NCBI RefSeq assembly: GCF_018390735.1
Contig: NZ_JAHBCL010000025.1
Location: 1 to 64,000, forward strand
DNA length: 64,000 nucleotides
Source: Fusibacter paucivorans
GTDB taxonomy: Bacteria; Bacillota; Clostridia; Peptostreptococcales; Acidaminobacteraceae
Direction of reading: 5' to 3'
Positions 1-8,342 of the stretch are shown piece after piece. The notes under the pieces were generated by a model. The model saw only the letters and a program-made list of their open reading frames with translations. It was not told the DNA's origin and made no database searches. The translations under genes were made by a program, and so were the position numbers. Numbering within the stretch: the stretch's first letter is position 1; every line of letters begins with the position of its first letter.

Positions 1-128
1 TCCTGGTGAGTAGTCAAAGCTACAGAATAAAATCAAAAGTACCACAGTATCTGAATGTATTATAGTCACAGATTAAAATGAAAGGAAAGTATGATGATTG
101 CTTCTATATTAATCATACAAGTATTAAA

Positions 129-662
129 ATGAAGATACAAAAAATGATTCTGTCGGCGATGTTTTTGGCGCTGGCAATGGCGCTGCCTTTTCTAACAGGA
201 CAAATTCCGCAGTTTGGCAGTATGCTTGCACCAATGCATATTCCCGTATTACTGTGCGGTTTTATTTGCGGGTGGCCGTATGGTCTCGCCGTGGGATTTA
301 TTGCACCGCTGTTGCGCTTTTTGATGTTTGGGATGCCTCCGATTTTTCCGACGGGTATTGCCATGGCATTTGAACTTGCAGTATATGGCGCTGTTGCAGG
401 CCTTATATACCATCGTTCAAAGCGATCTACTGCATCGCTTTACACAGCGCTTATTGGTGCAATGATTGCAGGTCGATTGGTTTGGGGAGTGGTGCGATTT
501 ATTTTAGCAAGTGCTTTTGGACTTGATTTTTCAATGGCAGTATTTCTGTCAGGCGCATTTTTTACGGCGATTCCTGGGATTATTGTTCAGCTTATTCTCA
601 TTCCGGCGATTGTCATTGCCGTTGAACGCCAAAACTTTTCCATACTGGAGAATCAGCACTAA
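129..662 (+). CDS. ECF-type transporter substrate-binding (S) component
   Basis: A very hydrophobic protein of about 178 residues with five to six membrane segments. It begins MKIQKMILSAMFLALAMALP, the usual opening of ECF-transporter S components (PF12822-like fold), which bind a vitamin or similar micronutrient in the membrane and share a common energising module (EcfT with two ATPases) encoded elsewhere. The substrate cannot be read from the sequence. An in-frame ATG at 78 would add 17 residues; I prefer 129 because the family opening starts there, but neither start has a clear ribosome-binding site. The kinase-like gene 60 bp downstream could act on the imported compound, which is inference. 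Family 0.75, substrate unknown. Confidence 0.72.
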   Translation: MKIQKMILSAMFLALAMALPFLTGQIPQFGSMLAPMHIPVLLCGFICGWPYGLAVGFIAPLLRFLMFGMPPIFPTGIAMAFELAVYGAVAGLIYHRSKRSTASLYTALIGAMIAGRLVWGVVRFILASAFGLDFSMAVFLSGAFFTAIPGIIVQLILIPAIVIAVERQNFSILENQH

Positions 663-723
663 ATAAGGTAATGATGCAATATTCTCATGTCTCAAAACAA
701 GCGAATAAGAAGGTGAAAAAGCG

Positions 724-1884
724 ATGAAGAAATCGAATGAATCGATAGCATTAAATGCACCTGTAAAACGGAAAGCACTGCAGATGCCGCCGCAGTTTAA
801 AGATGTCAGGCGCTATTTAAAAGAACAAGCAGACCTGCATCCGTCAATGCAGCCCCAAGATATGATTAAACTGTGCTACCAAATCACCTATGGTGCTGAG
901 CACCTTTTAACGGACTATGATGCGGCAAAGCATTATTTTGATCGAGAGGTTGACCAAATAAGAGAGACTGCCGAAAACGGTATGCTCCCGATTTTTGAAC
1001 GCATTTCCGATCATTATTGCAGGGTTAATCTCGTGCCGTGGTGTAGAAAAGGATTGCCGCCAGAATGGCTGTTTAGGATGTTCGCCGATACAATGCGAAC
1101 AGAGGCAAATGATGGTTATAAGCAGACGGTGTCGGAAGAACCGGTCATGGATCATCTCTTCAGAATTGTCGAATGGTTAATTGAAAAATCTCAGTTGCCT
1201 TTTTCAAACGCCGCTTGGGTTCAGGCGCTAAATGACTATCGTGATGCAGGCGGTGGGGCCGTTCATCACAGTGATGCTTACCGTGCAGCTGAAATGCCTT
1301 CTTATCGTCTTGTCAATGTGAAATATATGCGCTTAATGCCGCTGTTAGAAAAGCTAAACGCGTTGCCCGAAAAACGCGAAGCGCGCATCATTGCTATTGA
1401 TGGGCGCTCGGCCTCCGGCAAGTCAACCATGGCAGATCACCTCGCCAATGTTCTTAACGCAGGTGTTATTCATATGGACGACTTTTTCTTACCGGCTGAA
1501 CTACGGACAGCAGAACGCCTTTCTGAACCGGGGGGAAATGTTCATTATGAACGCTTTCAAGAAGAAGTGCTGATGAACATACAAAGTCCACAGGCGTTTG
1601 ACTATCAGACTTTTGACTGTTCGGTTATGAAGCCGGGTGTACAGCGTATCGTCAAAACGTCTAAATGGCGTATCGTCGAAGGGGCATACAGCCATCACCC
1701 CATTTTTGGCGATTACTGCGATATTCGCGTTTTCAGCGATGTTGCACCGGATGAACAGCTAAGGCGCATTGAAAAACGCAACGGTTCAGAATGGGCGAAG
1801 GTGTTTGCAGATAAGTGGATTCCCATGGAAGAACAGTATTTTAAGCACTTTGGGTTGCCAAGTGAGCGTGACCTCTTGTTGTAA
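724..1884 (+). CDS. Two-domain protein with C-terminal uridine-kinase-like P-loop NTPase
   Basis: A 386-residue protein. The N-terminal half (about 25-215) is an alpha-helical domain I cannot assign. The C-terminal part holds a Walker A P-loop, GRSASGKST, near residues 227-235, followed by VIHMDDFFLP, the arrangement of uridine kinase/phosphoribulokinase-type enzymes in which the Asp pair after the second strand helps bind the phosphoryl acceptor. It probably phosphorylates a small hydroxylated metabolite or nucleoside; the substrate is unknown. The ribosome-binding site AGAAGGTG precedes ATG 724. It lies 61 bp after the ECF S component in the same direction, so import and phosphorylation may be coupled. 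Uridine kinase proper is about 210 residues, so the long N-terminal domain is unusual. Confidence 0.65.
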   Translation: MKKSNESIALNAPVKRKALQMPPQFKDVRRYLKEQADLHPSMQPQDMIKLCYQITYGAEHLLTDYDAAKHYFDREVDQIRETAENGMLPIFERISDHYCRVNLVPWCRKGLPPEWLFRMFADTMRTEANDGYKQTVSEEPVMDHLFRIVEWLIEKSQLPFSNAAWVQALNDYRDAGGGAVHHSDAYRAAEMPSYRLVNVKYMRLMPLLEKLNALPEKREARIIAIDGRSASGKSTMADHLANVLNAGVIHMDDFFLPAELRTAERLSEPGGNVHYERFQEEVLMNIQSPQAFDYQTFDCSVMKPGVQRIVKTSKWRIVEGAYSHHPIFGDYCDIRVFSDVAPDEQLRRIEKRNGSEWAKVFADKWIPMEEQYFKHFGLPSERDLLL

Positions 1885-1911
1885 GCATGCGATAAACGAA
1901 AATGTAACGTG

Positions 1912-1936
1912 CTTGGACTCACCAAGACATTTTTTC
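1912..1936 (+). terminator. Weak possible terminator after the kinase-like gene
   Basis: Short stem CTTGG/CCAAG (1912-1916, 1922-1926) with a 5-base loop, followed by ACA and six T. The stem is only 5 bp, so this is tentative. The remaining 1885-2112 gap between convergent genes shows nothing else. Confidence 0.3.
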
Positions 1937-2112
1937 ACAGTTTTCATCAAGCGGGTCATTTAACTTTTCATTAAGCTATTGATTAGGCATTGCTAAAAAG
2001 TTTATAGTCTGCATTGATGGGTAATTTCCTTAGGCAAAAGATTTGTCAGCGCATGGTTGATGATGTAACAGCCAGATTGTTTACAACGCCACTGCCACCG
2101 CCGCTCAGAGCG

Positions 2113-2763
2113 TTAGGATTTAATGCGAACGCCTTTAACCAGCAGATAGAAGCCGAGGTAAATTTCATTGGTCATGATCAAGATACCAAAGATCATTTTC
2201 ATCGAAGGGTTGATCATGGAAAGCAGAACGCCTATAAGGGCGATGTAACCCCAAATGGCAATATACTTTGGTAAGATTTCCGACTTTAACAACAATGTGT
2301 AAAAGATCAAGCCGCTTGAGACAAACATCGCGACGTAGATATAAGCCCAGAAAAAGGTGCGGGCTTCTGTAAGGACGGTCCAGATCACCTGAAAGTTACT
2401 GCTGTCAATTGCCTGATGTGATAATGCGGCAATAAAAGTGGGGATAAAAGCAATGAGGATCAACATGGCGCCTTCTGCGCTGCGCAATGTCAGATAACCT
2501 ACGGCGATTGCTGGACGTTTCGCTTTAAGCAGTGGGTAAAAAGCGGTTGCGATGCCAATGACGCCAAAGGCGTTGATCAGTTCGAGCAATGACGCTGCGA
2601 CGAGTGTTTGTTGATTGGCAAGTATAATTGCCTGTGATGCGCCTTCTGCAATGGTTTGATTGATGAGCATGCCCCCTGAAATACTTGTCACCATGCACAG
2701 CAAGTACATGAGCCCAGCGAAACGGACTTGATTGATGGGGGTGGCTGTATTCGTTGTTTGCAT
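2113..2763 (-). CDS. DUF4386-family membrane protein
   Basis: A 216-residue integral membrane protein with about six hydrophobic segments. The pattern near the start (FAGLMYLLCMVTSISGG), the central LLKAKRPAIAVGYLTLRSAEG and the end (IYLGFYLLVKGVR) match the DUF4386 family, a group of unknown function common in Gram-positive bacteria. The ribosome-binding site (GGAGG, minus strand, about 2771) supports the start. It is divergent from a TetR regulator across a 207-bp gap carrying paired operators, so it is the likely target of that repressor, as for many TetR-controlled membrane efflux or stress proteins. That link is inference from context. Confidence 0.72.
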   Translation of the reverse strand: MQTTNTATPINQVRFAGLMYLLCMVTSISGGMLINQTIAEGASQAIILANQQTLVAASLLELINAFGVIGIATAFYPLLKAKRPAIAVGYLTLRSAEGAMLILIAFIPTFIAALSHQAIDSSNFQVIWTVLTEARTFFWAYIYVAMFVSSGLIFYTLLLKSEILPKYIAIWGYIALIGVLLSMINPSMKMIFGILIMTNEIYLGFYLLVKGVRIKS

Positions 2764-2841
2764 GAAAAGCCTCCTGTCAGTAATTAAAAGATCAAGATGC
2801 TGAATTTTTCAATGCATCTTGTCATAGATGAATTTATTCAT

Positions 2842-2896
2842 TATACTAAACGGTATAGTATAATTTGTCAATACAAATTGAACTATACCGTTTAGT
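2842..2896. promoter_or_regulatory. Paired TetR-type operators in divergent promoter region
   Basis: Two copies of the imperfect palindrome ACTAAACGGTATAGT lie in opposite orientation at 2845-2859 and 2882-2896, centres 37 bp apart. Between them AATTTGT (2862-2868) and ACAAATT (2873-2879) share the same centre, so 2846-2895 is almost one continuous 50-bp dyad. This is the expected layout for binding of two TetR-family dimers. It lies between the DUF4386 gene and the TetR gene and overlaps the promoter elements of the former. Confidence 0.75.
2843..2871 (-). promoter_or_regulatory. Sigma-A promoter for the DUF4386 gene
   Basis: On the minus strand TTGACA (2871-2866), a 17-base spacer and TAGTAT (2848-2843). 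The -10 element lies inside the left TetR operator, so repressor binding would block it. A TATAAT on the plus strand (2859-2864) may serve the TetR gene but lacks a good -35. Confidence 0.6.
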
Positions 2897-2970
2897 TTAT
2901 TTTTTAACAGGACTTCTCATGACATTTGAGGTTTTGTAAGCGTACATCAATGAATGCATTGGAGGTAGTG

Positions 2971-3588
2971 ATGTCTGAAGACAATAAGCAAGTTCGAAAG
3001 CGGAAATTATCAGAACAAAAACGCAGTGCCATTATAGCGGGGGCTATTCAAATATTTACAGAAAAGGGTTTTGAGGCTTCCAGCATGGATAAAATTGCCG
3101 AAGCTGCAGGCGTTTCAAAAATCACAGTTTATAATCACTTTCAGAGTAAAGAAAACCTCTTTCAAGAAATTGTCGCAGATTTTGTAAGGCAAGGCAGTGA
3201 AAAGAAACCCATCGCTTACGATTCTTCGCGAAGCCTCGAATCACAGTTGCTGGATTTTATCAATGCAGAACGATATTGGGTTAGCGAGCCGGAGCAGCGG
3301 GGCCTTTCAAAGCTCTTAACTTCAGTTTACTTGAACAATATGGATTTTGTCATCGAGACGATGTCGCGGCGTCCCTTTCATCAGGATTTCATGGCATGGC
3401 TAAAGGCAGCTAAAGCGGACGGTAAATTGTGTTATGATTCAGAAAAGCTTACTGCACAAATCTTTTACGGTATGATCGAAGGCTGTTTGACTTGGAATGC
3501 ATTATTGACGGATGGAGAGAGTTTAAAGGGGACGGAATCACTGACTGATGAAATCATCAATACTTTTTTAGTTCGGTATCGCTGTTGA
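2971..3588 (+). CDS. TetR/AcrR-family transcriptional repressor
   Basis: A 205-residue regulator. The N-terminal tetracycline-repressor HTH domain is clear: AIIAGAIQIFTEKGFEASSMD, then IAEAAGVSKITVYNHFQSKENLF (recognition helix VSKITVYNHF). The C-terminal helical domain (about 70-205) should bind a ligand and mediate dimerisation; it is not diagnostic. ATG 2971 is chosen because GGAGG at 2961-2965 sits 5 bases upstream; an in-frame ATG at 2926 has no such site. It is divergent from the DUF4386 membrane protein and probably represses it and itself through the paired operators between them. Confidence 0.88.
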   Translation: MSEDNKQVRKRKLSEQKRSAIIAGAIQIFTEKGFEASSMDKIAEAAGVSKITVYNHFQSKENLFQEIVADFVRQGSEKKPIAYDSSRSLESQLLDFINAERYWVSEPEQRGLSKLLTSVYLNNMDFVIETMSRRPFHQDFMAWLKAAKADGKLCYDSEKLTAQIFYGMIEGCLTWNALLTDGESLKGTESLTDEIINTFLVRYRC

Positions 3589-3679
3589 TTGGCGTGCACA
3601 ATCATGCATGAAGCGGCAGCATTATGCTAATATAAATGCTTTCGCCATAATCAATGTATTATTTGGAAGACGGACATAA

Positions 3680-3722
3680 AAAGAGCACCCCCTTTTGATT
3701 GCGAAAGGCAGGGTGCTGTTTT
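3680..3722. terminator. Bidirectional intrinsic terminator
   Basis: Stem AGCACCC (3684-3690) with GGGTGCT (3711-3717), extended by CCTTT/AAAGG inside. A run of A precedes it and T follows, so it can serve both the TetR gene and the convergent 405-residue gene. Confidence 0.8.
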
Positions 3723-3787
3723 ATTAAACGCAAGCTTTACGCTGATTACAGTAGCGTATTGACAAGAACATTTGATTGTCGATTTGT

Positions 3788-5005
3788 TTATTTGCTAGTT
3801 AGACCGGTATGCTCTAATGTTTTTTCAATGGCACTGAAGTAGGTTTTATAGATGCCCGTCAGTCTGATGGATGCTTGGTCACCGCTTAGCATTCCGATAA
3901 CCGCCATGATAAACTGACGGTCTTCCTCATTTAATATAGCCTGATCAATAGTTGAAACACGCACGAGGACATCCAATGCGAGTTTTACTGCCTTAAACTG
4001 AGCAAAGCGCGTGATAATGGCGACAAAGAGCATAAAGAAATAGTCAGCTTCTTTTTCGAGCAGCTTCGCGAGCCGTATGCAACGGCTGTAACCTTCAACA
4101 AAGGCATTGACATCAAATGGCATTTCAGGTGTCCATTCATTTGATACGCGGTTGAAGTAGTATGCGATGAAAAGGTAGGCATAAAATGGGTCTTCGCCGA
4201 GTCGGGCATCAAGTGTCGTGCTAAGATACGTAGAAAGCGGTGTCGTCATCATAAGCCGATAGAATCCAATGTAACGGTTGATCACCTCAAGCGATTGTAA
4301 TGACCCTAAATGTTCTTGATACTGCGTGTTGGAGACAAAGTAAGCAAATAGTAAGTAAGCCTCGGACTCATTTAGGGCGTTAAGTGCCAGTTCCGCTTCT
4401 TTTGATTCGTTTTTTTGTAAAGCTTCCTCGGGCGCTGTTATTTGATTGATCAGCGTGAGCAGGTGATTGTCAATGATGGCTTTAAGATGCTTTTTTGATA
4501 TTTTCGCTTCCCAAAAGATCTCAGTGTTTGACAGTCCTTCTAAATAGCCATTGAGTACGGTGCCAAAAGCGATGTTGCGTGATTTAAGAAGATCCACCAG
4601 TATCATGAGCTGATTGGCGGATTCCCATTTATACAACATCCAGAAATGAGAGGATATCAGCGTAAACAGTAAATTGATATCGCTGCGTTCTGCTGCAAAG
4701 TAAATCAGATTGATGAGGCTGTATTTATATTCGACAAATGTGTCATAATCTTTGATTTTAGAGATCCTTGATTGATAATAGGCAACGATGACGGCATATT
4801 CAGAATCACTAGGTTCTCGATGTACAAAATGCGTTTTATCGAGTGAAAAGTAGACACGTCCGTTTTCATCTTCTACTTCTGAGATGATCCCTTTTTTTAC
4901 ATAAACATGGTATTGATCGAGACAGTGAATTTTTTCATAGAAAAAGTCCAAAGGTAAATAGTAATCAAAACAGTTCAAGATTGATAGTTTTTTTGGAATA
5001 CTCAT
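3788..5005 (-). CDS. Uncharacterised 405-residue alpha-helical protein
   Basis: No family recognised. The protein is soluble, rich in aromatic and acidic residues, and appears almost entirely alpha-helical, with regularly spaced helices from about residue 70 to 395 that could be a TPR-like or HEAT-like solenoid. There is no signal peptide, membrane segment or obvious catalytic motif. Its ATG overlaps the stop of the upstream winged-helix gene as ATGA (5005-5002), so the two are translationally coupled and probably function together, for example as a regulator and partner. That role is inference. Confidence 0.6.
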   Translation of the reverse strand: MSIPKKLSILNCFDYYLPLDFFYEKIHCLDQYHVYVKKGIISEVEDENGRVYFSLDKTHFVHREPSDSEYAVIVAYYQSRISKIKDYDTFVEYKYSLINLIYFAAERSDINLLFTLISSHFWMLYKWESANQLMILVDLLKSRNIAFGTVLNGYLEGLSNTEIFWEAKISKKHLKAIIDNHLLTLINQITAPEEALQKNESKEAELALNALNESEAYLLFAYFVSNTQYQEHLGSLQSLEVINRYIGFYRLMMTTPLSTYLSTTLDARLGEDPFYAYLFIAYYFNRVSNEWTPEMPFDVNAFVEGYSRCIRLAKLLEKEADYFFMLFVAIITRFAQFKAVKLALDVLVRVSTIDQAILNEEDRQFIMAVIGMLSGDQASIRLTGIYKTYFSAIEKTLEHTGLTSK

Positions 5006-5706
5006 AGTGTTGCTCCGGCAACGTTTTGATTTTGACTGATGCGCTTGCGGTATTTATTGGCATAGCGCTGTTGCTTAGAACCAAGTTCCCTTTGGTGGAT
5101 GGCTTTAGGCATTGTGTCGACACTCGTTTCCAGACGTTGTGCCTGAAGGTGCTCATCAATGAGGTCGTTTATTTTAAGTGCCTCAACTTCACGCTGTTTT
5201 ATTTTCTTTAAATATTTTTCGTAGAGCGCCCGACCATAAGGTGAGAGCTTTATATAATGGCGGTTGGCAATTCTGACAATGATAAAATAATCTTCATATC
5301 GCGGATCGTGCAGCAAATCACTAAAGGTTGCTTTAGGAATGGCCAGTTCTTTTGATAATTCATTTTGCGAAAGTGAATGATCCTGATCATAAAGAAATGC
5401 TACAGTGCGGCGAAATTTCGGCGCTTCAAAAACTTTAATAATGTCAAAGTCTTTATGATATCGCTGTTTTGATGCGAGAATATCTTCAAGACAACGGATA
5501 TAACCTGCGCGATACCCGTCGGAATTAATAAGCTCTTGATGGCGTTCTAATCGGATGCGCTTTTTACGAAAGTAGTCAATTTGACGAACAATGGCTTCCA
5601 GATCGTTGTTTGAGACATAATCAATGATGTAATTGCGGATGTCATCAGTTTCCTTTAATGCAAGGATCGTTTCGATCTCACGTTGCGTCAATGCTAAGGT
5701 GTTCAT
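5002..5706 (-). CDS. Winged-helix DNA-binding protein of unknown role
   Basis: A protein of 234 residues from ATG 5706, chosen because AGAGG lies just upstream; longer in-frame starts up to 5835 run through the promoter. An N-terminal helical, charged region (1-110) with FRKKRIRLERHQELI is followed by a winged helix at about 115-175: SLSQNELSKELAIPKATFSDLL is the HTH and a beta-hairpin wing follows (YFIIVRIANRHYIKLSPYG). The C-terminus is basic (KQQRYANKYRKRI). It is the first gene of a coupled pair with the 405-residue protein. It resembles MarR-type winged helices only in fold; no target is visible. Confidence 0.62.
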   Translation of the reverse strand: MNTLALTQREIETILALKETDDIRNYIIDYVSNNDLEAIVRQIDYFRKKRIRLERHQELINSDGYRAGYIRCLEDILASKQRYHKDFDIIKVFEAPKFRRTVAFLYDQDHSLSQNELSKELAIPKATFSDLLHDPRYEDYFIIVRIANRHYIKLSPYGRALYEKYLKKIKQREVEALKINDLIDEHLQAQRLETSVDTMPKAIHQRELGSKQQRYANKYRKRISQNQNVAGATL

Positions 5707-5751
5707 AAGATAACCTCTTTCTAGTAATGTTCGAAATTGTTCGGTTATTAT

Positions 5752-5780
5752 ATTATATACTATTTTCAAAGGTGCTTCAA
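5752..5780 (-). promoter_or_regulatory. Sigma-A promoter of the winged-helix gene pair
   Basis: TTGAAG (minus strand 5780-5775), 17-base spacer, TATAAT (5757-5752), about 45 bp before ATG 5706. Good match and spacing, and it supports the shorter start of the gene. Confidence 0.7.
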
Positions 5781-5903
5781 ACATTTTAATGTAAATTGTT
5801 GTTAAATTAAAACGATTATTGGTGACAACAGGCAAATCGTTTAAAGCAATGAGATAGTTTTCGCAATGATCAAAGGATAAAAGCAGCTGTGAAGGTTTCT
5901 ATT

Positions 5904-6164
5904 TCAATACGGTACTTCTAATTTTGAACGCATGCTTTCCAATGGTGTGTCGTCAATCGATATGACCTTTAAAGAGGCTTTATCCATGAAAAAAATGTCC
6001 CCGTTTTCATCACATACGGCAACCACTTCGGCCTTGCCCTCTTCTTCATTTGGCAGCAAATTGCCGCCAAAAAAACTGGGGCGCGTTGCTTTATACATAC
6101 CGAATCCGGTACCAAGCAAGAAAAATCTGCGTTTTGTTGTTTTGAGTTCAACGATAATGGCCAT
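5904..6164 (-). CDS. Small conserved-looking hypothetical protein (86 aa)
   Basis: Family not recognised. ATG 6164 is preceded by AAGGAG at good spacing, which favours this strand over the overlapping plus-strand ORF at 5932-6186. The N-terminal MAIIVELKTTKRRFFLLGTG and the VVAVCDENGDIFFMDKASLK strand pattern suggest a small, beta-rich, soluble domain. Gly/Phe-rich SFFGGNLLP in the middle could be a loop or ligand site. It sits alone between the nitrilase-like gene and the winged-helix pair, all in the same direction, which may indicate one functional cluster. Confidence 0.5.
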   Translation of the reverse strand: MAIIVELKTTKRRFFLLGTGFGMYKATRPSFFGGNLLPNEEEGKAEVVAVCDENGDIFFMDKASLKVISIDDTPLESMRSKLEVPY

Positions 6165-6197
6165 TTTATACTCCTTAGCTAAGTAGATAGATTAGTA

Positions 6198-6224
6198 TTT
6201 GCGGCTGTTAATCATAGCCGCAAA
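6198..6224. repeat. Inverted repeat hairpin upstream of the 86-aa gene
   Basis: TTTGCGGCT (6198-6206) and AGCCGCAAA (6216-6224), 9-bp perfect arms, 9-base loop, no T run. It lies in the 5' region of the 86-aa gene and after the nitrilase-like gene, so it could be an operator or mRNA-stability hairpin. Confidence 0.5.
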
Positions 6225-6334
6225 ATTGGCTTAAAATGAAAAGTGAGATGCATTCATAGCGATTAAAGATAATTGAAGCCTTTGACAGCTTTATTTTGTC
6301 ACGATCGTCTGAATTAAAATTTAGATTTAATATC

Positions 6335-6379
6335 AAGATTGCCAAAATCAAGATTGCTAAAATCAAGGCTGCCAAAATT
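6335..6379. repeat. Three tandem 15-bp repeats
   Basis: AAGATTGCCAAAATC is repeated at 6335, 6350 and 6365, the last two copies with one and three changes. The array covers the stop codon of the nitrilase-like gene, so slippage here would alter its C-terminus or 3' end. Confidence 0.7.
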
Positions 6380-8015
6380 GATCGAACTGGACAGCTTTTT
6401 TTGAAAACTTAAGGACTTGATAACATACATCGTGTTGACAGATATATTGTTCCTTTGGGGTGTTTATGCGTCCGCATTGATCAAAGCAGTTATTGGCTTC
6501 AAAATAAACAAAGTCATCAGCGGATGTAGAAGCTGCATGAGAACGTAGTACTGGCGAACAGGCGAGTCCTGTGGTCGAGTGACCGTCCGCTATGCGGTAG
6601 GCGCAAACGTTAGCTAAAACGGACATGGTTCCAAATTCTTTTGCCATCGCCTTGGCACGGCTTTCAAAGAGATCTATTTTTCCGGTAAAAAGTGGTGAAA
6701 AGAAAAAATCCACGCCCATGGATAGGCAGATGTCGCGGATTTCGTCAATGAGGTAATCTACGCAAATAATGTTGCTGATTCTGCCGAACCCCGGTATTTC
6801 AAGTAACTTAATCGTCCGCGGGAGATTAGCCAGATCCAGACCTTCCGTACACCCTTCTAAAGTGAAATCAAGTGCACGGTGAAAAGCGTTCAGCTTGCTC
6901 TGTGAATACAGTTCAATGCCGGAGCCGGTAATAACCGTAGACTTGTTTTCACGATTTTCCCAGATACTGCCGAAAATAATGAGTTTGATATGATGAAGCG
7001 ATTCAATTTTTTCGTCTAGAATAGCTTCTTTTAAAGCGTTGGTACATGTCATTTCTGGGAAAATAGCGATATCGACTGTGTCTTGATCCATGGCGTCAAG
7101 AGTGTGGAAAAGTCTACTTTTGGCACAGTCGTAATCAGAGAGACCTGTAATAAAAAACTGATTCGACTCATTATAAGAAGTGTAAAACTTACCCGATGCC
7201 AAATGAGAAAAGCCAATATGAACAGTCTCGTTTTCTTTAAGCTTGCCCAGCTTTTTCAAATCGTAATCAGAAGTGACTCTAAGCTCAACTTCATAATCAG
7301 AGGTTAATTCGACGATATTGAAATTGGCTAAGATCACTTTTAAAGAAGAGCCTCTGTATGCTGAGGGACGATTGTTTAAGCGATAGTTGTAATTGCTGTA
7401 AGCAGAAGTATGGTAAAGGCGATATGCGTTTCGCCGCAGTGTATTTAGAGGCTGCACGATAACAGTCTCGTCTTTTGGCACTGCGTTTTCTAAAGCGAGT
7501 TTATTGTAACTGCCATAGGTTTCATCCATTAAGTAGATGATCGAAAAAACCATCACCGCAAGGTATTCTTTGTATTTTACCAGCATATGACGCCACTTTG
7601 ACAATTTCCGAAAAGCGATTAAATCTTCTATATCCATCAAGAGGGCATCACTGTTGATGGTTGTGAGGTCGAATATGGAATTGGCGCCACCCTTTGTTGC
7701 GCCATCATGTGGTGTTTCATCTGTGCAAGACACAGACTCATCTTTTGATGTTGATGAAGGCGTTAGCTTTATGGGTGAGGCAAAAATTTCTCGAAGTATG
7801 TATAAATCTTTAAAAGATGTATTGAGCTTGCACTGATGAATATAATCGGCAAAGAGTGTTTCATAGCGGTTGGCGATTAAGTAGAGTTCGAGAAATAAAT
7901 CGTATTGATTGTCGAAGACAGCTTGCTCAATGCTTTTTAAATCATTCTCAAGTGATTGCGTGCGCTTTAGTTTGTAAGTGCTCTTTTCAGTAGGCGTATT
8001 GTCTGGCTTCATCAT
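6363..8015 (-). CDS. Nitrilase-superfamily (carbon-nitrogen hydrolase) protein with long N-terminal domain
   Basis: A 550-residue protein. The C-terminal part (about 270-500) carries the Glu-Lys-Cys triad of the nitrilase superfamily: Glu321 in IAIFPEMT, Lys374 in YSQSKLNAF and Cys418 in NIICVDYL, each at the end of a predicted strand. The first 265 residues are helical and match no family I know; GSYNKLALENAVPKDE lies near the middle. The enzyme should cleave a non-peptide C-N bond or act as an acyltransferase; the substrate is unknown. Start MM at 8015/8012 follows GGAG. Nitrilase domains fused to extra N-terminal domains occur in some defence proteins, but no reverse transcriptase or other defence gene is seen here. 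Strong on fold, open on function. Confidence 0.62.
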   Translation of the reverse strand: MMKPDNTPTEKSTYKLKRTQSLENDLKSIEQAVFDNQYDLFLELYLIANRYETLFADYIHQCKLNTSFKDLYILREIFASPIKLTPSSTSKDESVSCTDETPHDGATKGGANSIFDLTTINSDALLMDIEDLIAFRKLSKWRHMLVKYKEYLAVMVFSIIYLMDETYGSYNKLALENAVPKDETVIVQPLNTLRRNAYRLYHTSAYSNYNYRLNNRPSAYRGSSLKVILANFNIVELTSDYEVELRVTSDYDLKKLGKLKENETVHIGFSHLASGKFYTSYNESNQFFITGLSDYDCAKSRLFHTLDAMDQDTVDIAIFPEMTCTNALKEAILDEKIESLHHIKLIIFGSIWENRENKSTVITGSGIELYSQSKLNAFHRALDFTLEGCTEGLDLANLPRTIKLLEIPGFGRISNIICVDYLIDEIRDICLSMGVDFFFSPLFTGKIDLFESRAKAMAKEFGTMSVLANVCAYRIADGHSTTGLACSPVLRSHAASTSADDFVYFEANNCFDQCGRINTPKEQYICQHDVCYQVLKFSKKAVQFDQFWQP

Positions 8016-8082
8016 TAAAAGATCTCCGTTTGATTATTTTGAAGCTTACTGATTGTGTGTTTTACGGGTTTTTTACGAAATG

Positions 8083-8197
8083 AGGAAATTACATCATTTA
8101 AACTTTAATCTTTTCACGACAAAATGGACGATCTTTTATGGCGAAAATGCAACACACTGTCGAGAAGGATCATCGAAAGATCATTATGTAATTTCCT
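8083..8197. repeat. Dispersed palindromic element, copy A (115 bp)
   Basis: Perfect 12-bp terminal inverted repeats, AGGAAATTACAT (8083-8094) and ATGTAATTTCCT (8186-8197), with inner CGACA/TGTCG. Shares both ends with copies at 10914-11030 and 59613-59729. No ORF. With the terminator at 8295 it accounts for the 8016-8342 gap. Confidence 0.75.
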
Positions 8198-8294
8198 TAA
8201 ACGTTTAAAAGTGAAAACATCGTATCATAAAAGAAGGGAATTGGCAATATAAGCCATTTTGGCAGATAAACACCAATGGTTTTTCTTAATAGAG

Positions 8295-8336
8295 CAAAAA
8301 ATAAAGACACCCGCTCTTCGAAAGAGTGATGCCTTT
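8295..8336 (-). terminator. Intrinsic terminator of the XRE gene
   Basis: On the minus strand, an imperfect stem of about 15 bp closed by a CTTTCGAAG apex, followed by TTTATTTTTT. It starts 7 bp after the stop of the XRE regulator. Confidence 0.75.
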
Positions 8337-8342
8337 GCATTT

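Noticed and set aside
2014-2274. 86-aa plus-strand ORF
   Set aside because: Antisense to the DUF4386 gene end, no support.
5932-6186. 84-aa plus-strand ORF
   Set aside because: Lies opposite the 86-aa gene, which has the better ribosome-binding site and a more protein-like sequence.
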